DNA of 34,927 bases, from positions 1 to 34,927 of the forward strand of contig JAEULD010000272.1 in NCBI GenBank assembly GCA_016792765.1, given 5' to 3'. This document shows positions 23,381-30,013 of this stretch, piece after piece. The stretch comes from Candidatus Odyssella sp. (GTDB taxonomy: Bacteria; Pseudomonadota; Alphaproteobacteria; Bin65). Within the stretch, counting starts at the first letter, position 1, and each line of letters begins with the position of its first letter. Both the position numbers and the translations under genes were made by a program. The notes beneath the pieces were generated by a model. That model saw only the letters and a program-made list of their open reading frames with translations. It was not told the DNA's origin and made no database searches.

Positions 23381-24370
23381 CTACGGAAGCAGAACGACCT
23401 TTCCCGCCGCCTTCCGCTCCTCGATCAGCATCTGCGCCTTGGCCGCCTCGGCGAGCGGAAGGCGCGCGGCGATGGCGGGCCTGCACCGGCCGCTCGCCAG
23501 GATTTCGATCGCTTGCTCCATCGCTTCGCGGCGCGGCTCGGGCCAGTGGTCGAGCGTGTGCATCGTGAAGCAGCGCACGGCCGGGCTGGCCTCGAGATTG
23601 CCCCGCATCGCCGCGAACAGATCGGTGTCGGGCATGCCGCCCAGGAGGCCGTAGGAAACGAGCATGCCGAGCGGCGCCAGCATCTTCACGCGCTCCGGCA
23701 ACTCCTTGCCGGCGAGGTGGTCGAAGACCAGATCCGCTCCGCGCCCGTTCGTGAGAGACCGCACGCGCTCGATCACGTTCTCGCTGCGATGGTCCACCGG
23801 CGTGCCCCCGCGCGCGCGCACGAACGCGCACTTCTGCTCGCCGCCCGCGACGCCGATCACGGCGGCCCCGGCAAGCCGCGCCAGATCGGCCAGCGCTGAG
23901 CCTACGCCGCCCGCGGCGCCGAGAACGACGGCCGTCTTGGGCTCGATGCCGCGGGCCGCGCGGTTCAGCAGGATCCACGCCAGCTGATAGTTGGTCAGCG
24001 CCGTCGCCTCGTCGAAGTCGATCCCTTCGGGCAGCGGCCACACGGCGCCCTCGGGCGCCTTCACATACTCGGCATAGAGCCCGCCGGTGTTGCCGAGATC
24101 GTAGCCGGCGACGAATACCTTCTGGCCCAGGTGCAGCTTTCTTACGCCGGTGCCGGCGGCGGCCACCTGTCCGCTGGTCTCGTTGCCCGGAATGAACGGC
24201 AGTTTCGGCATCCAGCGATAGCGCCCGGTGCGGATCAGCAGGTCGAAATAATTGACGCCGATCGCCCGCGCGCGCACCACGACCTCGCCGGGGCCCGGCT
24301 CCGGCATCGGCACGTCGACGAGTTCCAGCACCTCGGGGCCGCCGGTGCGGCTGATCTGTATGGCCTTCAT
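23381..24370 (-). CDS. NADPH:quinone oxidoreductase-like MDR protein (zinc-free)
   Basis: 329 residues of the medium-chain dehydrogenase/reductase superfamily, quinone oxidoreductase (QOR) group. The N-terminal GroES-like domain has RAIGVNYFDLLIRTGRY and PFIPGNETSGQV without the Cys/His zinc ligands of alcohol dehydrogenases. The Rossmann domain has VVLGAAGGVGSALADLARL near residue 148. These enzymes reduce quinones or enones with NADPH. Its stop lies six bases from that of the convergent MFS gene. Confidence 0.9.
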   Translation of the reverse strand: MKAIQISRTGGPEVLELVDVPMPEPGPGEVVVRARAIGVNYFDLLIRTGRYRWMPKLPFIPGNETSGQVAAAGTGVRKLHLGQKVFVAGYDLGNTGGLYAEYVKAPEGAVWPLPEGIDFDEATALTNYQLAWILLNRAARGIEPKTAVVLGAAGGVGSALADLARLAGAAVIGVAGGEQKCAFVRARGGTPVDHRSENVIERVRSLTNGRGADLVFDHLAGKELPERVKMLAPLGMLVSYGLLGGMPDTDLFAAMRGNLEASPAVRCFTMHTLDHWPEPRREAMEQAIEILASGRCRPAIAARLPLAEAAKAQMLIEERKAAGKVVLLP

Positions 24371-24452
24371 CGCGTTTCGCTCCCGCTTCGCCGCGCAGAC
24401 TAGAAGCCACGCAGAGCAAAATCCCGCACAATCTTCGCAGAGTCGGGCATCG

Positions 24453-24480
24453 CGCGCTCGGGCTTCCGCGGACGAGCGCG
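24453..24480 (-). terminator. Terminator-like hairpin after the phage-type cassette
   Basis: CGCGCTCG (24453-24460) and CGAGCGCG (24473-24480) form a perfect eight-pair stem around a twelve-base loop, about 26 bases beyond the last stop of the minus-strand cassette. No T-run is present. Position fits a terminator separating the cassette from the oxidoreductase gene, which is on the same strand. Confidence 0.45.
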
Positions 24481-24505
24481 ACTCGGCACAGCACGATTCG
24501 TCGCA

Positions 24506-24925
24506 TCACGGATCGCGGTAGAACGCAAACGCGCCGACGCAGGCGGCCAGGGCACAGGGCTGCTCGGGCGCGGGCATGCGCGTCGGAACGACGATCCAGC
24601 CGCCGCACGCGGGATCTCCTGCGGCGCCCGCGAGCGCGCGTGCCGCGACCCGCCGGCACGTCGCCGTCCAGCGCGCATCGGCGCGCGCGCTCACCGGCTG
24701 GTCCGGCAGGTTTGCGAATGCGGCTCCGAGCGCAAACGGAGCCTCGGCAAAGGCGCCGTTCCACATCGTCGCGAGGCGGCGGCGCCGGTTCATCGCCGCG
24801 GCGGCGAGGGCTTCCGCCGCACGCACCGCGCCGCGCGGCGCGTGGCGTACCAGCAGGGCCGCGAGCGCGTCCCGCTCCGCGGAACGGATCGTGGCCGGTA
24901 CCGCGTCGAGGAATCGCGCGCTCAT
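24506..24925 (-). CDS. SleB-like cell-wall hydrolase homologue with altered active site
   Basis: 139 residues. The order of segments follows phage-type SleB (Hydrolase_2) endolysins: a helical start ERDALAALL, then AEALAAAAMNRRR, then a C-terminal block ATCRRVAARALAGAAGDPACGG and a Phe-Tyr-Arg-Asp end. In active members the first block contains a catalytic Glu (Ala-Glu-Ala-Arg-Gly) and the block after Ala-Leu-Ala-Gly continues into an Ala-Thr-x-Tyr-His motif. Here the Glu position is His (VRHAPRG) and the His motif is replaced by GGWIVVP. It has no signal peptide. I infer an inactive or repurposed endolysin. The assignment rests on pattern memory and is moderate. ATG overlaps the upstream stop. 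Confidence 0.58.
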   Translation of the reverse strand: MSARFLDAVPATIRSAERDALAALLVRHAPRGAVRAAEALAAAAMNRRRRLATMWNGAFAEAPFALGAAFANLPDQPVSARADARWTATCRRVAARALAGAAGDPACGGWIVVPTRMPAPEQPCALAACVGAFAFYRDP

Positions 24926-25212
24926 GCCTGCCCCCGGGCGTCGAGCTTGGCTTCGATGCGAAGCAGATGCGCGGTGAGCCTTTCCTCGACGCTCTGCAAT
25001 GCCGCAAGCGAGGCGTAACCGGTCGCGACGTCGAGCTTGTGTTGTGCCAAGGCCTCGCGCAGGCGATCCAGGTCGTGGTCGAGCCGCGCCGAGAGGCGCG
25101 CCAACGCCGCCTCGCCGTCGCGGCGGATGCGCCAGGCCAGCCAGAACAGGCCCGCCAGCGCCGGAAGTTCGAACGCCGTGATCCAGGCGGAAAACGAAAG
25201 ACCGTCGATCAT
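24922..25212 (-). CDS. Membrane-anchored coiled-coil phage-type protein
   Basis: 96 residues: one N-terminal membrane helix (about 9-28, AWITAFELPALAGLFWLAWR) and a long amphipathic helix or coiled coil to the end (LSARLDHDLDRLREALAQHK, then VEERLTAHLLRIEAKLDA). Similar short proteins are common in alphaproteobacterial prophages near lysis and head genes, without a known function. It could anchor or regulate lysis proteins. Its stop overlaps the ATG of the SleB-like gene (ATGA), so the two are coupled. Confidence 0.62.
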   Translation of the reverse strand: MIDGLSFSAWITAFELPALAGLFWLAWRIRRDGEAALARLSARLDHDLDRLREALAQHKLDVATGYASLAALQSVEERLTAHLLRIEAKLDARGQA

Positions 25213-25225
25213 GCGCGTTCTCCGC

Positions 25226-25531
25226 TCAGAGCGAGCCCTGAGGCTCGGCGCGCCAGGCGGTGCCCGCGGCGATCGCGCAGGCCTGGCCGTCGCGGCGGAT
25301 CACGAGCGTCCAGCTGCCGTCGGGATTGGCAAAGAACTCGAGCGCGAAGCCGCGCTGCTCATCGGCCGAGTAGCGCAGCGTCTCGCCGAAGCGCCGGCGC
25401 AGCGTTTCGGTCATTTCGGCATGGGGTGCACACGCGGCGGGCGTGGGCACGGCTTGGGCAAGAGCGGGGTGGGACGGCGTGCACGTGGCGACAGCGAGGG
25501 CTGCCGCCGGCGCGAGCTTGCGCAGCGTCAT
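25226..25531 (-). CDS. Small secreted hypothetical protein, paralogue of the one at 8769-9080
   Basis: 101 residues with a signal sequence (1-26, ending LAQ) and a CAGGAG ribosome site before the ATG. The mature part contains Cys34, Phe-Gly-Glu 48-50, Asn69, Gly-Ser-Trp 72-74, Cys85 and Ala-Gly 89-90. The same residues in the same order, with the same first two spacings, occur in the 103-residue protein 16 kb to the left. I recall similar small secreted proteins in alphaproteobacteria but no function. Its place between terminase and a coiled-coil gene is unusual for a periplasmic protein of host type. Confidence 0.65.
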   Translation of the reverse strand: MTLRKLAPAAALAVATCTPSHPALAQAVPTPAACAPHAEMTETLRRRFGETLRYSADEQRGFALEFFANPDGSWTLVIRRDGQACAIAAGTAWRAEPQGSL

Positions 25532-25581
25532 GGCGATCTCCTGGGGTTCGAAGGAAAAAGGCGGCGGCCGGCGCCGCCGGA

Positions 25582-27189
25582 TCAGGGCTCGAAGTCGGTC
25601 TCTGCGCGGTGGGCTGCGGCCGCGGGCCGCCACGCGCCGCGCAGACCGGGCGCGCGCGGGTAGGAGCCGAGCCGCACGGGCTCGGCGAGGATCGCCGAGG
25701 CCACCGCGTCGAGGCCGTCGTCGCGGTGCCCGGCGCCGGATTGCGGCGCCCAGTTCTGCAGCTCTTCCCGGAAGGGCCCGTCGCAAACGCTCGCGTGTGC
25801 GTGCAACAGGCCTGCGGCGAGCGGCACGTCCAGCGCCGCAAGGATGCGCTCGGCCTTCGGCCGCGTCGAATGATGCGCCGTCACCGCGATCGCGGGATCG
25901 AGCGGCTGCAGGGCCTTGCGCAGGAGGCCCGGAAGCATCGCGCCGACGCCGTTGTCTTCCACCGTGATCGCCGGCGCGCGGATCTCGGCCACGAAGCGAG
26001 CGGCTTCCCGGCAGAGTTGATCGGCTTCGGCATGCCGGCCCGGCTCGCGCGCGGCCAACGCGGGATCGTGGCCGAAATAGTGCACGCGGTGCAGCCAGTA
26101 GCCGCCGCCGGTGTCCTGGTAGACCAGGGCGATCGCGTTGCGGTCGCTCTTCTCGGGCCGCCCGAGCGAAGGATCCCACCACACGCGAATCGAGGCGAGC
26201 CTGCGGCCCTCGAGCCACAGGCTCTCGCGGCCGTGCGCGGACCGCAGCTCCACTTCGCCCGAATAGCGCAGCAGCCTGTCCGGATCGAAGCGGCATTGCT
26301 CGGGCGGCATCGGCACGAGCAGCATCTGGCTCGCGAACTTGACCGGGCCGCTCGTGCGCTCGAGTTCGGCGATCCGGTTCTCGCCGTAGCGCTGCGGCCA
26401 GGCCGGCTTGCCTTGCGCGTCGCGGATCGGAACCGTCTTGCGTTCGAAACCCCCGAGAAAGGGCTGGGTTTCGCCCGCCTCGGGCCGTGCCGCGCCGGCA
26501 TAGATCGAGTGGTATGTGTGCGGCGTGCCGATATAGAGCTGCATGCCGTCCGGCACGAGCACGAACTCGATCTCGCCGAGCTTCTCGCGGAGCGCCCGGC
26601 GCTTCGCCGGCGTGTCGGAATTGCGCGGCACTTCGACGTCGTCGCAAATCACCACGTCGGCACGGCTGCCGGTGAAGTTTCCGTCGATTCCGCGCGCGAG
26701 CATCGTGGGGTCGCGTAGCTCGGCCTTGCGCGTCACAGTGAACTGCTCGGCACCCCAAAGGTCGGGCTTGGCCGGCTTGAGGTTCGCGATCTTGGGGTGC
26801 CTCTCGATGATGCGCTTGACGTTGCGCACCATCTTGCGCGCGAGCGCGAGATCGGCGGAGAGTGCAAGAATGCGCACGTCGGGCCGCTTGTGGATCATGT
26901 AGGCGGCGAAGAGCCCGACCAGCGTCGACTTGCCTGCGCCGCGAAACGCCAGCAGCAGCAAGCGGCGCGGACCTTTCTCGAATTGCTTCCACTTGAGCCC
27001 GAGCCAGTCGGCGAGCTTGGTGTGGAACTCGGGGGTACGCAGGCCCTGCTGCTTCGACCAGTCCCGGACGAAGCGCGCGAACTCGGATCGCCTGGGCACG
27101 CGGCCGTTCTCGGCAGGACGGCGAACGCGAGCGCGCGTTGCATCCGGCAAGGGGAAGGAACCTGGCGGTGGAGCGTCGGAATCGCACAT
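25582..27189 (-). CDS. Phage terminase large subunit (TerL)
   Basis: 535 residues. The ATPase domain has Walker A FRGAGKST at 82-89 and Walker B VVICDD at 179-184. The RNase H-like nuclease domain supplies the acidic residues Asp339 (VWWDPSLG), Glu411 (ITVEDNG) and Asp491/Asp494 (DDGLDA), so both motor and nuclease look intact. TerL cuts concatemeric phage DNA and pumps it into proheads through a portal. No small terminase or portal gene is nearby. The start at 27189 has no good ribosome site and follows the 42-residue peptide gene by 24 bp; the first 35 residues are Pro/Arg-rich and might not all be translated. Confidence 0.9.
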   Translation of the reverse strand: MCDSDAPPPGSFPLPDATRARVRRPAENGRVPRRSEFARFVRDWSKQQGLRTPEFHTKLADWLGLKWKQFEKGPRRLLLLAFRGAGKSTLVGLFAAYMIHKRPDVRILALSADLALARKMVRNVKRIIERHPKIANLKPAKPDLWGAEQFTVTRKAELRDPTMLARGIDGNFTGSRADVVICDDVEVPRNSDTPAKRRALREKLGEIEFVLVPDGMQLYIGTPHTYHSIYAGAARPEAGETQPFLGGFERKTVPIRDAQGKPAWPQRYGENRIAELERTSGPVKFASQMLLVPMPPEQCRFDPDRLLRYSGEVELRSAHGRESLWLEGRRLASIRVWWDPSLGRPEKSDRNAIALVYQDTGGGYWLHRVHYFGHDPALAAREPGRHAEADQLCREAARFVAEIRAPAITVEDNGVGAMLPGLLRKALQPLDPAIAVTAHHSTRPKAERILAALDVPLAAGLLHAHASVCDGPFREELQNWAPQSGAGHRDDGLDAVASAILAEPVRLGSYPRAPGLRGAWRPAAAAHRAETDFEP

Positions 27190-27213
27190 GCGTCGTGTAC
27201 CGCCTTCGCCCGG

Positions 27214-27342
27214 TTACGGGCGCTCGCGGAACAGGCGGTCATAGATGCGCCGTGGCCAGTCGTAGCGGCAGGCGAGATAAAGGCCGCCCGCCAACCCGGC
27301 GGCGGCGAGAACGAGCGAGAAAATCGCGAAGGCTGCAAACAT
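27214..27342 (-). CDS. Small single-pass membrane peptide, 42 residues
   Basis: A complete short reading frame on the minus strand: ATG at 27342, AAGGA nine bases upstream, stop TAA at 27216-27214. Residues 2-25 are a hydrophobic helix (FAAFAIFSLVLAAAGLAGG), followed by a positively charged tail (PRRIYDRLFRERP). It sits between the outer spanin-like gene and the terminase. Candidates are a holin, antiholin or pinholin-type peptide; none can be proved. It is easily missed because of its length. Confidence 0.55.
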   Translation of the reverse strand: MFAAFAIFSLVLAAAGLAGGLYLACRYDWPRRIYDRLFRERP

Positions 27343-27381
27343 TGGCGGATCCTTGGTCGAGGGTTGGTGCCGGCGCTCGGC

Positions 27382-27651
27382 TCACGGGCAGTCCGCTTCG
27401 CAGCGGCACAGGCGTCGCGAGTTGTGAAGATCGGCCTGCCGGCGCGTTTCCTCGGTGTCGCGCGCGCTGGTGCGCCAGTAGAACGTGTCTCGGCAGTAGG
27501 TGTCCGAGATCGCGGTCCCGCCGGTGCAGCCGGCGAGCGCGAGGACGAGGGCGCAGGCCGCGGCCCGCAGCAGGCCGGCGTCAATCGGCGCGTTCGAAGC
27601 GCTTGCGAACGCGCTGGGCGCGGGCGGAGGCAGGATCGGAGACGGCGGCAT
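27382..27651 (-). CDS. Outer-membrane spanin-like lipoprotein (Rz1-type)
   Basis: 89 residues from ATG 27651; no other usual start codon is in frame before the hydrophobic part. The lipobox LALAGC places the lipidated Cys at residue 42, after an unusually long Pro/Ala-rich lead. The mature 48-residue part contains YCRDTFYWRTSARDTEETR and ends in a Cys-rich CRCEADC. The pattern of Asp-Thr, Glu-Thr, Gln and His-Asn is shared by small lipoproteins found beside lysis genes in many phages. Its first 71 bases overlap the inner spanin-like gene in another frame, the classic Rz/Rz1 arrangement. Expected role: disrupting the outer membrane with its partner. Confidence 0.66.
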   Translation of the reverse strand: MPPSPILPPPAPSAFASASNAPIDAGLLRAAACALVLALAGCTGGTAISDTYCRDTFYWRTSARDTEETRRQADLHNSRRLCRCEADCP

Positions 27652-27826
27652 CGGAGCGGCTCACTTCGGTTGCGGTCTTGGACTGATGATCGAGGGCGGC
27701 TTTCGCGCTCGCCGCGCGCTCGGCGTCGCGGCCGGCGCGGAACACGCGCGCAAGGAAAACCAGGACGGCGGCCGCGGCCACGGCCGCCGCGGCGAGGCGC
27801 GACCACACGCTGGAAAGAAAGCTCAT
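27581..27826 (-). CDS. Inner-membrane spanin-like protein (Rz-type)
   Basis: 81 residues. One N-terminal membrane helix (about 11-30, LAAAAVAAAAVLVFLARVFR) leads into a charged helical periplasmic segment (RDAERAASAKAALDHQSK) and a basic C terminus. The start is fixed by GGGAGGAG within the preceding gene and by the ATGA overlap at 27823-27826. The topology and the overlapping lipoprotein gene match an i-spanin, though the periplasmic part is shorter than in lambda Rz. It would link to the lipoprotein across the periplasm. Confidence 0.62.
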   Translation of the reverse strand: MSFLSSVWSRLAAAAVAAAAVLVFLARVFRAGRDAERAASAKAALDHQSKTATEVSRSDAAVSDPASARAQRVRKRFERAD

Positions 27827-28122
27827 CGCTCTCCTCCCGGCGCGGCGCGCGGGGTATCCGGGGGCGGCGCGGCGGCGCGTTGCGCTATCGCGCGCTGCGC
27901 GGCGCCGCCCGCGATGTGCGCGATCACCACGACCGCCGCAAGCATCTCGATGCTCTCGAGCGCCGCCTTCGCGGCGGGAGCGCCCAGTGCGGGTCCGGCG
28001 AGGTGATAGATCAGCGCCGCGGCGTAGAGCGCCAGTACCGTGAAGGTGATGATGCGCTTGTCGCGCCGGTTCACGATATAGCCCGCGAACTTCTCCGCGA
28101 GGTCGGGTGAGAGAAAGGCCAT
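27823..28122 (-). CDS. Holin-like membrane protein
   Basis: 99 residues. Two hydrophobic helices (about 26-45, FTVLALYAAALIYHLAG, and 58-76, IEMLAAVVVIAHIAGGAA), a charged N terminus containing NRRDKRIIT, and a Pro/Arg-rich C-terminal tail. Size and topology suit a class II holin, and position at the head of a lysis gene set supports it. AAGGAG precedes the ATG. Holins have little sequence conservation, so the call rests on topology and context. Confidence 0.6.
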   Translation of the reverse strand: MAFLSPDLAEKFAGYIVNRRDKRIITFTVLALYAAALIYHLAGPALGAPAAKAALESIEMLAAVVVIAHIAGGAAQRAIAQRAAAPPPDTPRAAPGGER

Positions 28123-28161
28123 GCGGTACTCCTTTGTGGCGGCAGGAAAGGGCGCGTCGCG

Positions 28162-28185
28162 GCCGCCGCGATTGAATGCGGCGGC
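28162..28185. repeat. Inverted repeat in the divergent region before the cassette
   Basis: GCCGCCGC (28162-28169) and GCGGCGGC (28178-28185) form a perfect eight-base inverted repeat with spacer GATTGAAT. It lies in the 101-bp region between the divergent holin-like and glycosyltransferase genes, 40 bases before the holin ATG on its strand. It could be a regulator site or a simple GC-rich structure; I cannot decide. Confidence 0.35.
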
Positions 28186-28223
28186 GACCGCCGCTACTGT
28201 CGGCGCCCATGCGCGGGGGACAG

Positions 28224-29195
28224 ATGAGCGGTGAGCCCGAGATCTCGGTGATCGTTCCGGTCTACAACGAAGAGGAGAACGTTCCGCTCTTGCTCGAGCG
28301 GCTCGTTCCGGTGCTCGAGAAGATCGGCGACTACCAGATCCTGTTCGCGCTCGACCCGTGCACCGACGGCACGGAGGCCGTGCTACGCCGGGCGATCGCC
28401 GCGAATCCGCGCATCGGCTATCTGCGGTTCTCGCGGCGCTTCGGGCAGCCGGCGGCGACGATGGCCGGCATCCTGCATTGCACCGGCCGATACTGCGCCG
28501 TCATCGACGCCGACCTGCAGGATCCGCCCGAGGTGATCGCGGATCTGCACGCCAAGGCGCGCGAGGGCTTCGACGTCGTCTACGCCACGCGCCGCTCGCG
28601 CCAGGGCGAATCCTGGATGAAGCGGAAGCTCTCGGCCGCCGGCTACCGCCTGATCGGCCGGATCTCCGAAGTGAACATCCCGCTCGACACCGGCGACTTC
28701 CGAATCATGAGCCGCCGGGTGGTCGAGGAACTCCGCCGCCTCTCCGAATCGCATGGATTCTTGCGCGGCCTGGTCGCGTTCGTCGGCTTCCCGCAGGCGA
28801 AGATCGAGTACGACCGGCACGAGCGGGCGCGCGGAAGCGGCAAATACAACCGCTATCTCGGATCGCTCAAGATCGCGTTCAACGGCATTTTCGGCTTTTC
28901 GACGACGCCGCTCTCGCTGCTGCTGTGGACCGGTATCGCGATCTGCGCGCTGTCGCTTCTCTCGATCGCCGCGATCGTGTTCACCAAGTTCGTGATCGGT
29001 CAGGAATACGCGCTCGGCATCCCCACGATCATCGTGCTGATCTCGTTCATCGGCGGGGTCCAGATGGCGAGCATCGGAATCCTCGGCCAATACATCGGCC
29101 GGATCTACGACGAGGTGCGCCGCCGGCCTCAGTACATCGTCGACGTGGCCGAAAACGTTCCGCCGCGGACGCCCGAGGCCGATCGGAAGCCGTAG
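28224..29195 (+). CDS. GT2 polyprenyl-phosphate sugar transferase (GtrB/DPM1-like)
   Basis: About 323 residues from ATG 28224, with GGGGGA four to nine bases upstream; ATG 28209 is also possible. The GT-A domain has ISVIVPVYNEEENVPLLL, LDPCTDGT and the metal/donor motif VIDADLQDPPE, with the RGSGKYNRY loop near residue 210. Two C-terminal helices (about 232-258 and 268-292) anchor it, ending in GQYIGRIYDEVRRRPQY. Such enzymes load glucose or another hexose onto undecaprenyl phosphate for periplasmic glycan decoration. It is convergent with the rfbF-type gene. Confidence 0.88.
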   Translation: MSGEPEISVIVPVYNEEENVPLLLERLVPVLEKIGDYQILFALDPCTDGTEAVLRRAIAANPRIGYLRFSRRFGQPAATMAGILHCTGRYCAVIDADLQDPPEVIADLHAKAREGFDVVYATRRSRQGESWMKRKLSAAGYRLIGRISEVNIPLDTGDFRIMSRRVVEELRRLSESHGFLRGLVAFVGFPQAKIEYDRHERARGSGKYNRYLGSLKIAFNGIFGFSTTPLSLLLWTGIAICALSLLSIAAIVFTKFVIGQEYALGIPTIIVLISFIGGVQMASIGILGQYIGRIYDEVRRRPQYIVDVAENVPPRTPEADRKP

Positions 29196-29199
29196 CCGA

Positions 29200-29219
29200 G
29201 CGCGCCGCCGCCGGCGCGC
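29200..29219. terminator. Short GC hairpin between convergent genes
   Basis: GCGCGCC (29200-29206) pairs with GGCGCGC (29213-29219) around a six-base loop, seven pairs, within the 28 bases that separate two convergent stops. No T-run. Position favours a shared terminator, but such repeats arise easily at this base composition. Confidence 0.4.
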
Positions 29220-29223
29220 CGGG

Positions 29224-30000
29224 CTATCGGCTCCACACCTTCCACGGCGGCTTGCCCGACGCCCATTCCGCTTCCAGCGCGCGCCGGTCGCGCAGCGTGT
29301 CGACCGGCTGCCAGAAGCCGCGATGCCGGTAGGCGACGAGGTCGCCGCGGGCCGCGAGGCCTTCGAGCGGCGCGCGCTCCCACACGGTCGTGTCGCCCTC
29401 GATCAGGTCGAAGATCGCGGGCTCGAGCACGAAGAAGCCCCCGTTGATCCAGCCGATCTCGTTCGCGGGCTTCTCGCGGAAGCTGCGGACGGCTCCTTCC
29501 TCGCCGATGTCGAGCACTCCGAAGCGCCCGGGCGGCCGCACGGCCGTCACCGTCGCGGCCTTGCCGTGGCGGCGGTGGAAGGCGACGAGGTCCGCGACGT
29601 CGACGTCGGCGACGCCGTCGCCATAGGTCAGCATGAAGGTGCCGTCGCCGATCGCGCGGCGCGCGCGCAGCAGCCGACCTCCGGTCATCGTCTCGAGCCC
29701 GGTGTCGACCAGCGTCACGCGCCACGGCTCGGCCGCGCGATTGAAGAACGCCGTCTCGCCGGTCCGGAAGTCGAACGTCACGTCGCTCCGGTGCAAGGCG
29801 TAGTTGGCGAAATACTCCTTGATCATGTAGCCGCGATAGCCGAGGCAGATGACGAAGTCGGTGAAGCCGTGCGCGCCGTAGATCTTCATGATGTGCAGCA
29901 GCAGCGGCATGCCGCCGATCTCGATCATCGGCTTCGGCCGCACGTCGGTCTCCTCCCCGAGCCGCGTGCCGAAACCGCCCGCCAGAATCACCACCTTCAT
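29224..30000 (-). CDS. rfbF: Glucose-1-phosphate cytidylyltransferase
   Basis: 258 residues. The nucleotidyltransferase signature LAGGFGTRL at 6-14 with Lys23 (RPKPM) is followed by the RfbF-specific MKIYGAHGFTDFVICLGYRG, LTYGDGVADVD near residue 125, RFGVLDI near 163 and GGFFVLEP near 190. Length matches RfbF (about 256). Reaction: CTP + glucose-1-phosphate to CDP-glucose + PPi, the first committed step of CDP-6-deoxyhexose synthesis. It follows the GT2 gene by 13 bp on the same strand as the CDP-glucose dehydratase, which uses its product. Confidence 0.93.
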   Translation of the reverse strand: MKVVILAGGFGTRLGEETDVRPKPMIEIGGMPLLLHIMKIYGAHGFTDFVICLGYRGYMIKEYFANYALHRSDVTFDFRTGETAFFNRAAEPWRVTLVDTGLETMTGGRLLRARRAIGDGTFMLTYGDGVADVDVADLVAFHRRHGKAATVTAVRPPGRFGVLDIGEEGAVRSFREKPANEIGWINGGFFVLEPAIFDLIEGDTTVWERAPLEGLAARGDLVAYRHRGFWQPVDTLRDRRALEAEWASGKPPWKVWSR

Positions 30001-30013
30001 GCGCGTTCCCCGC

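Larger units (their letters stand above)
24506..28122 (-). mobile_element. Phage-derived lysis and packaging cassette (prophage remnant or domesticated unit)
   Basis: Eight genes in one direction with overlaps or short gaps: holin-like, inner spanin-like, outer spanin-like lipoprotein, 42-residue membrane peptide, terminase large subunit, small secreted protein, membrane coiled-coil protein and SleB-like hydrolase. Terminase plus lysis functions identifies a phage origin. Integrase, repressor, small terminase, portal, capsid and tail genes are absent, and ordinary chromosomal genes flank both sides. Base composition matches the host, and the reading frames are intact, which argues for an old but maintained unit. 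Edges are placed at the first and last gene; no att repeats were found around it. Confidence 0.72.

Noticed and set aside
24506-28122. A complete capsid-hijacking phage satellite
   Set aside because: No integrase, replication gene, regulator or att repeats are visible in or next to the cassette; a remnant or domesticated unit is more economical.
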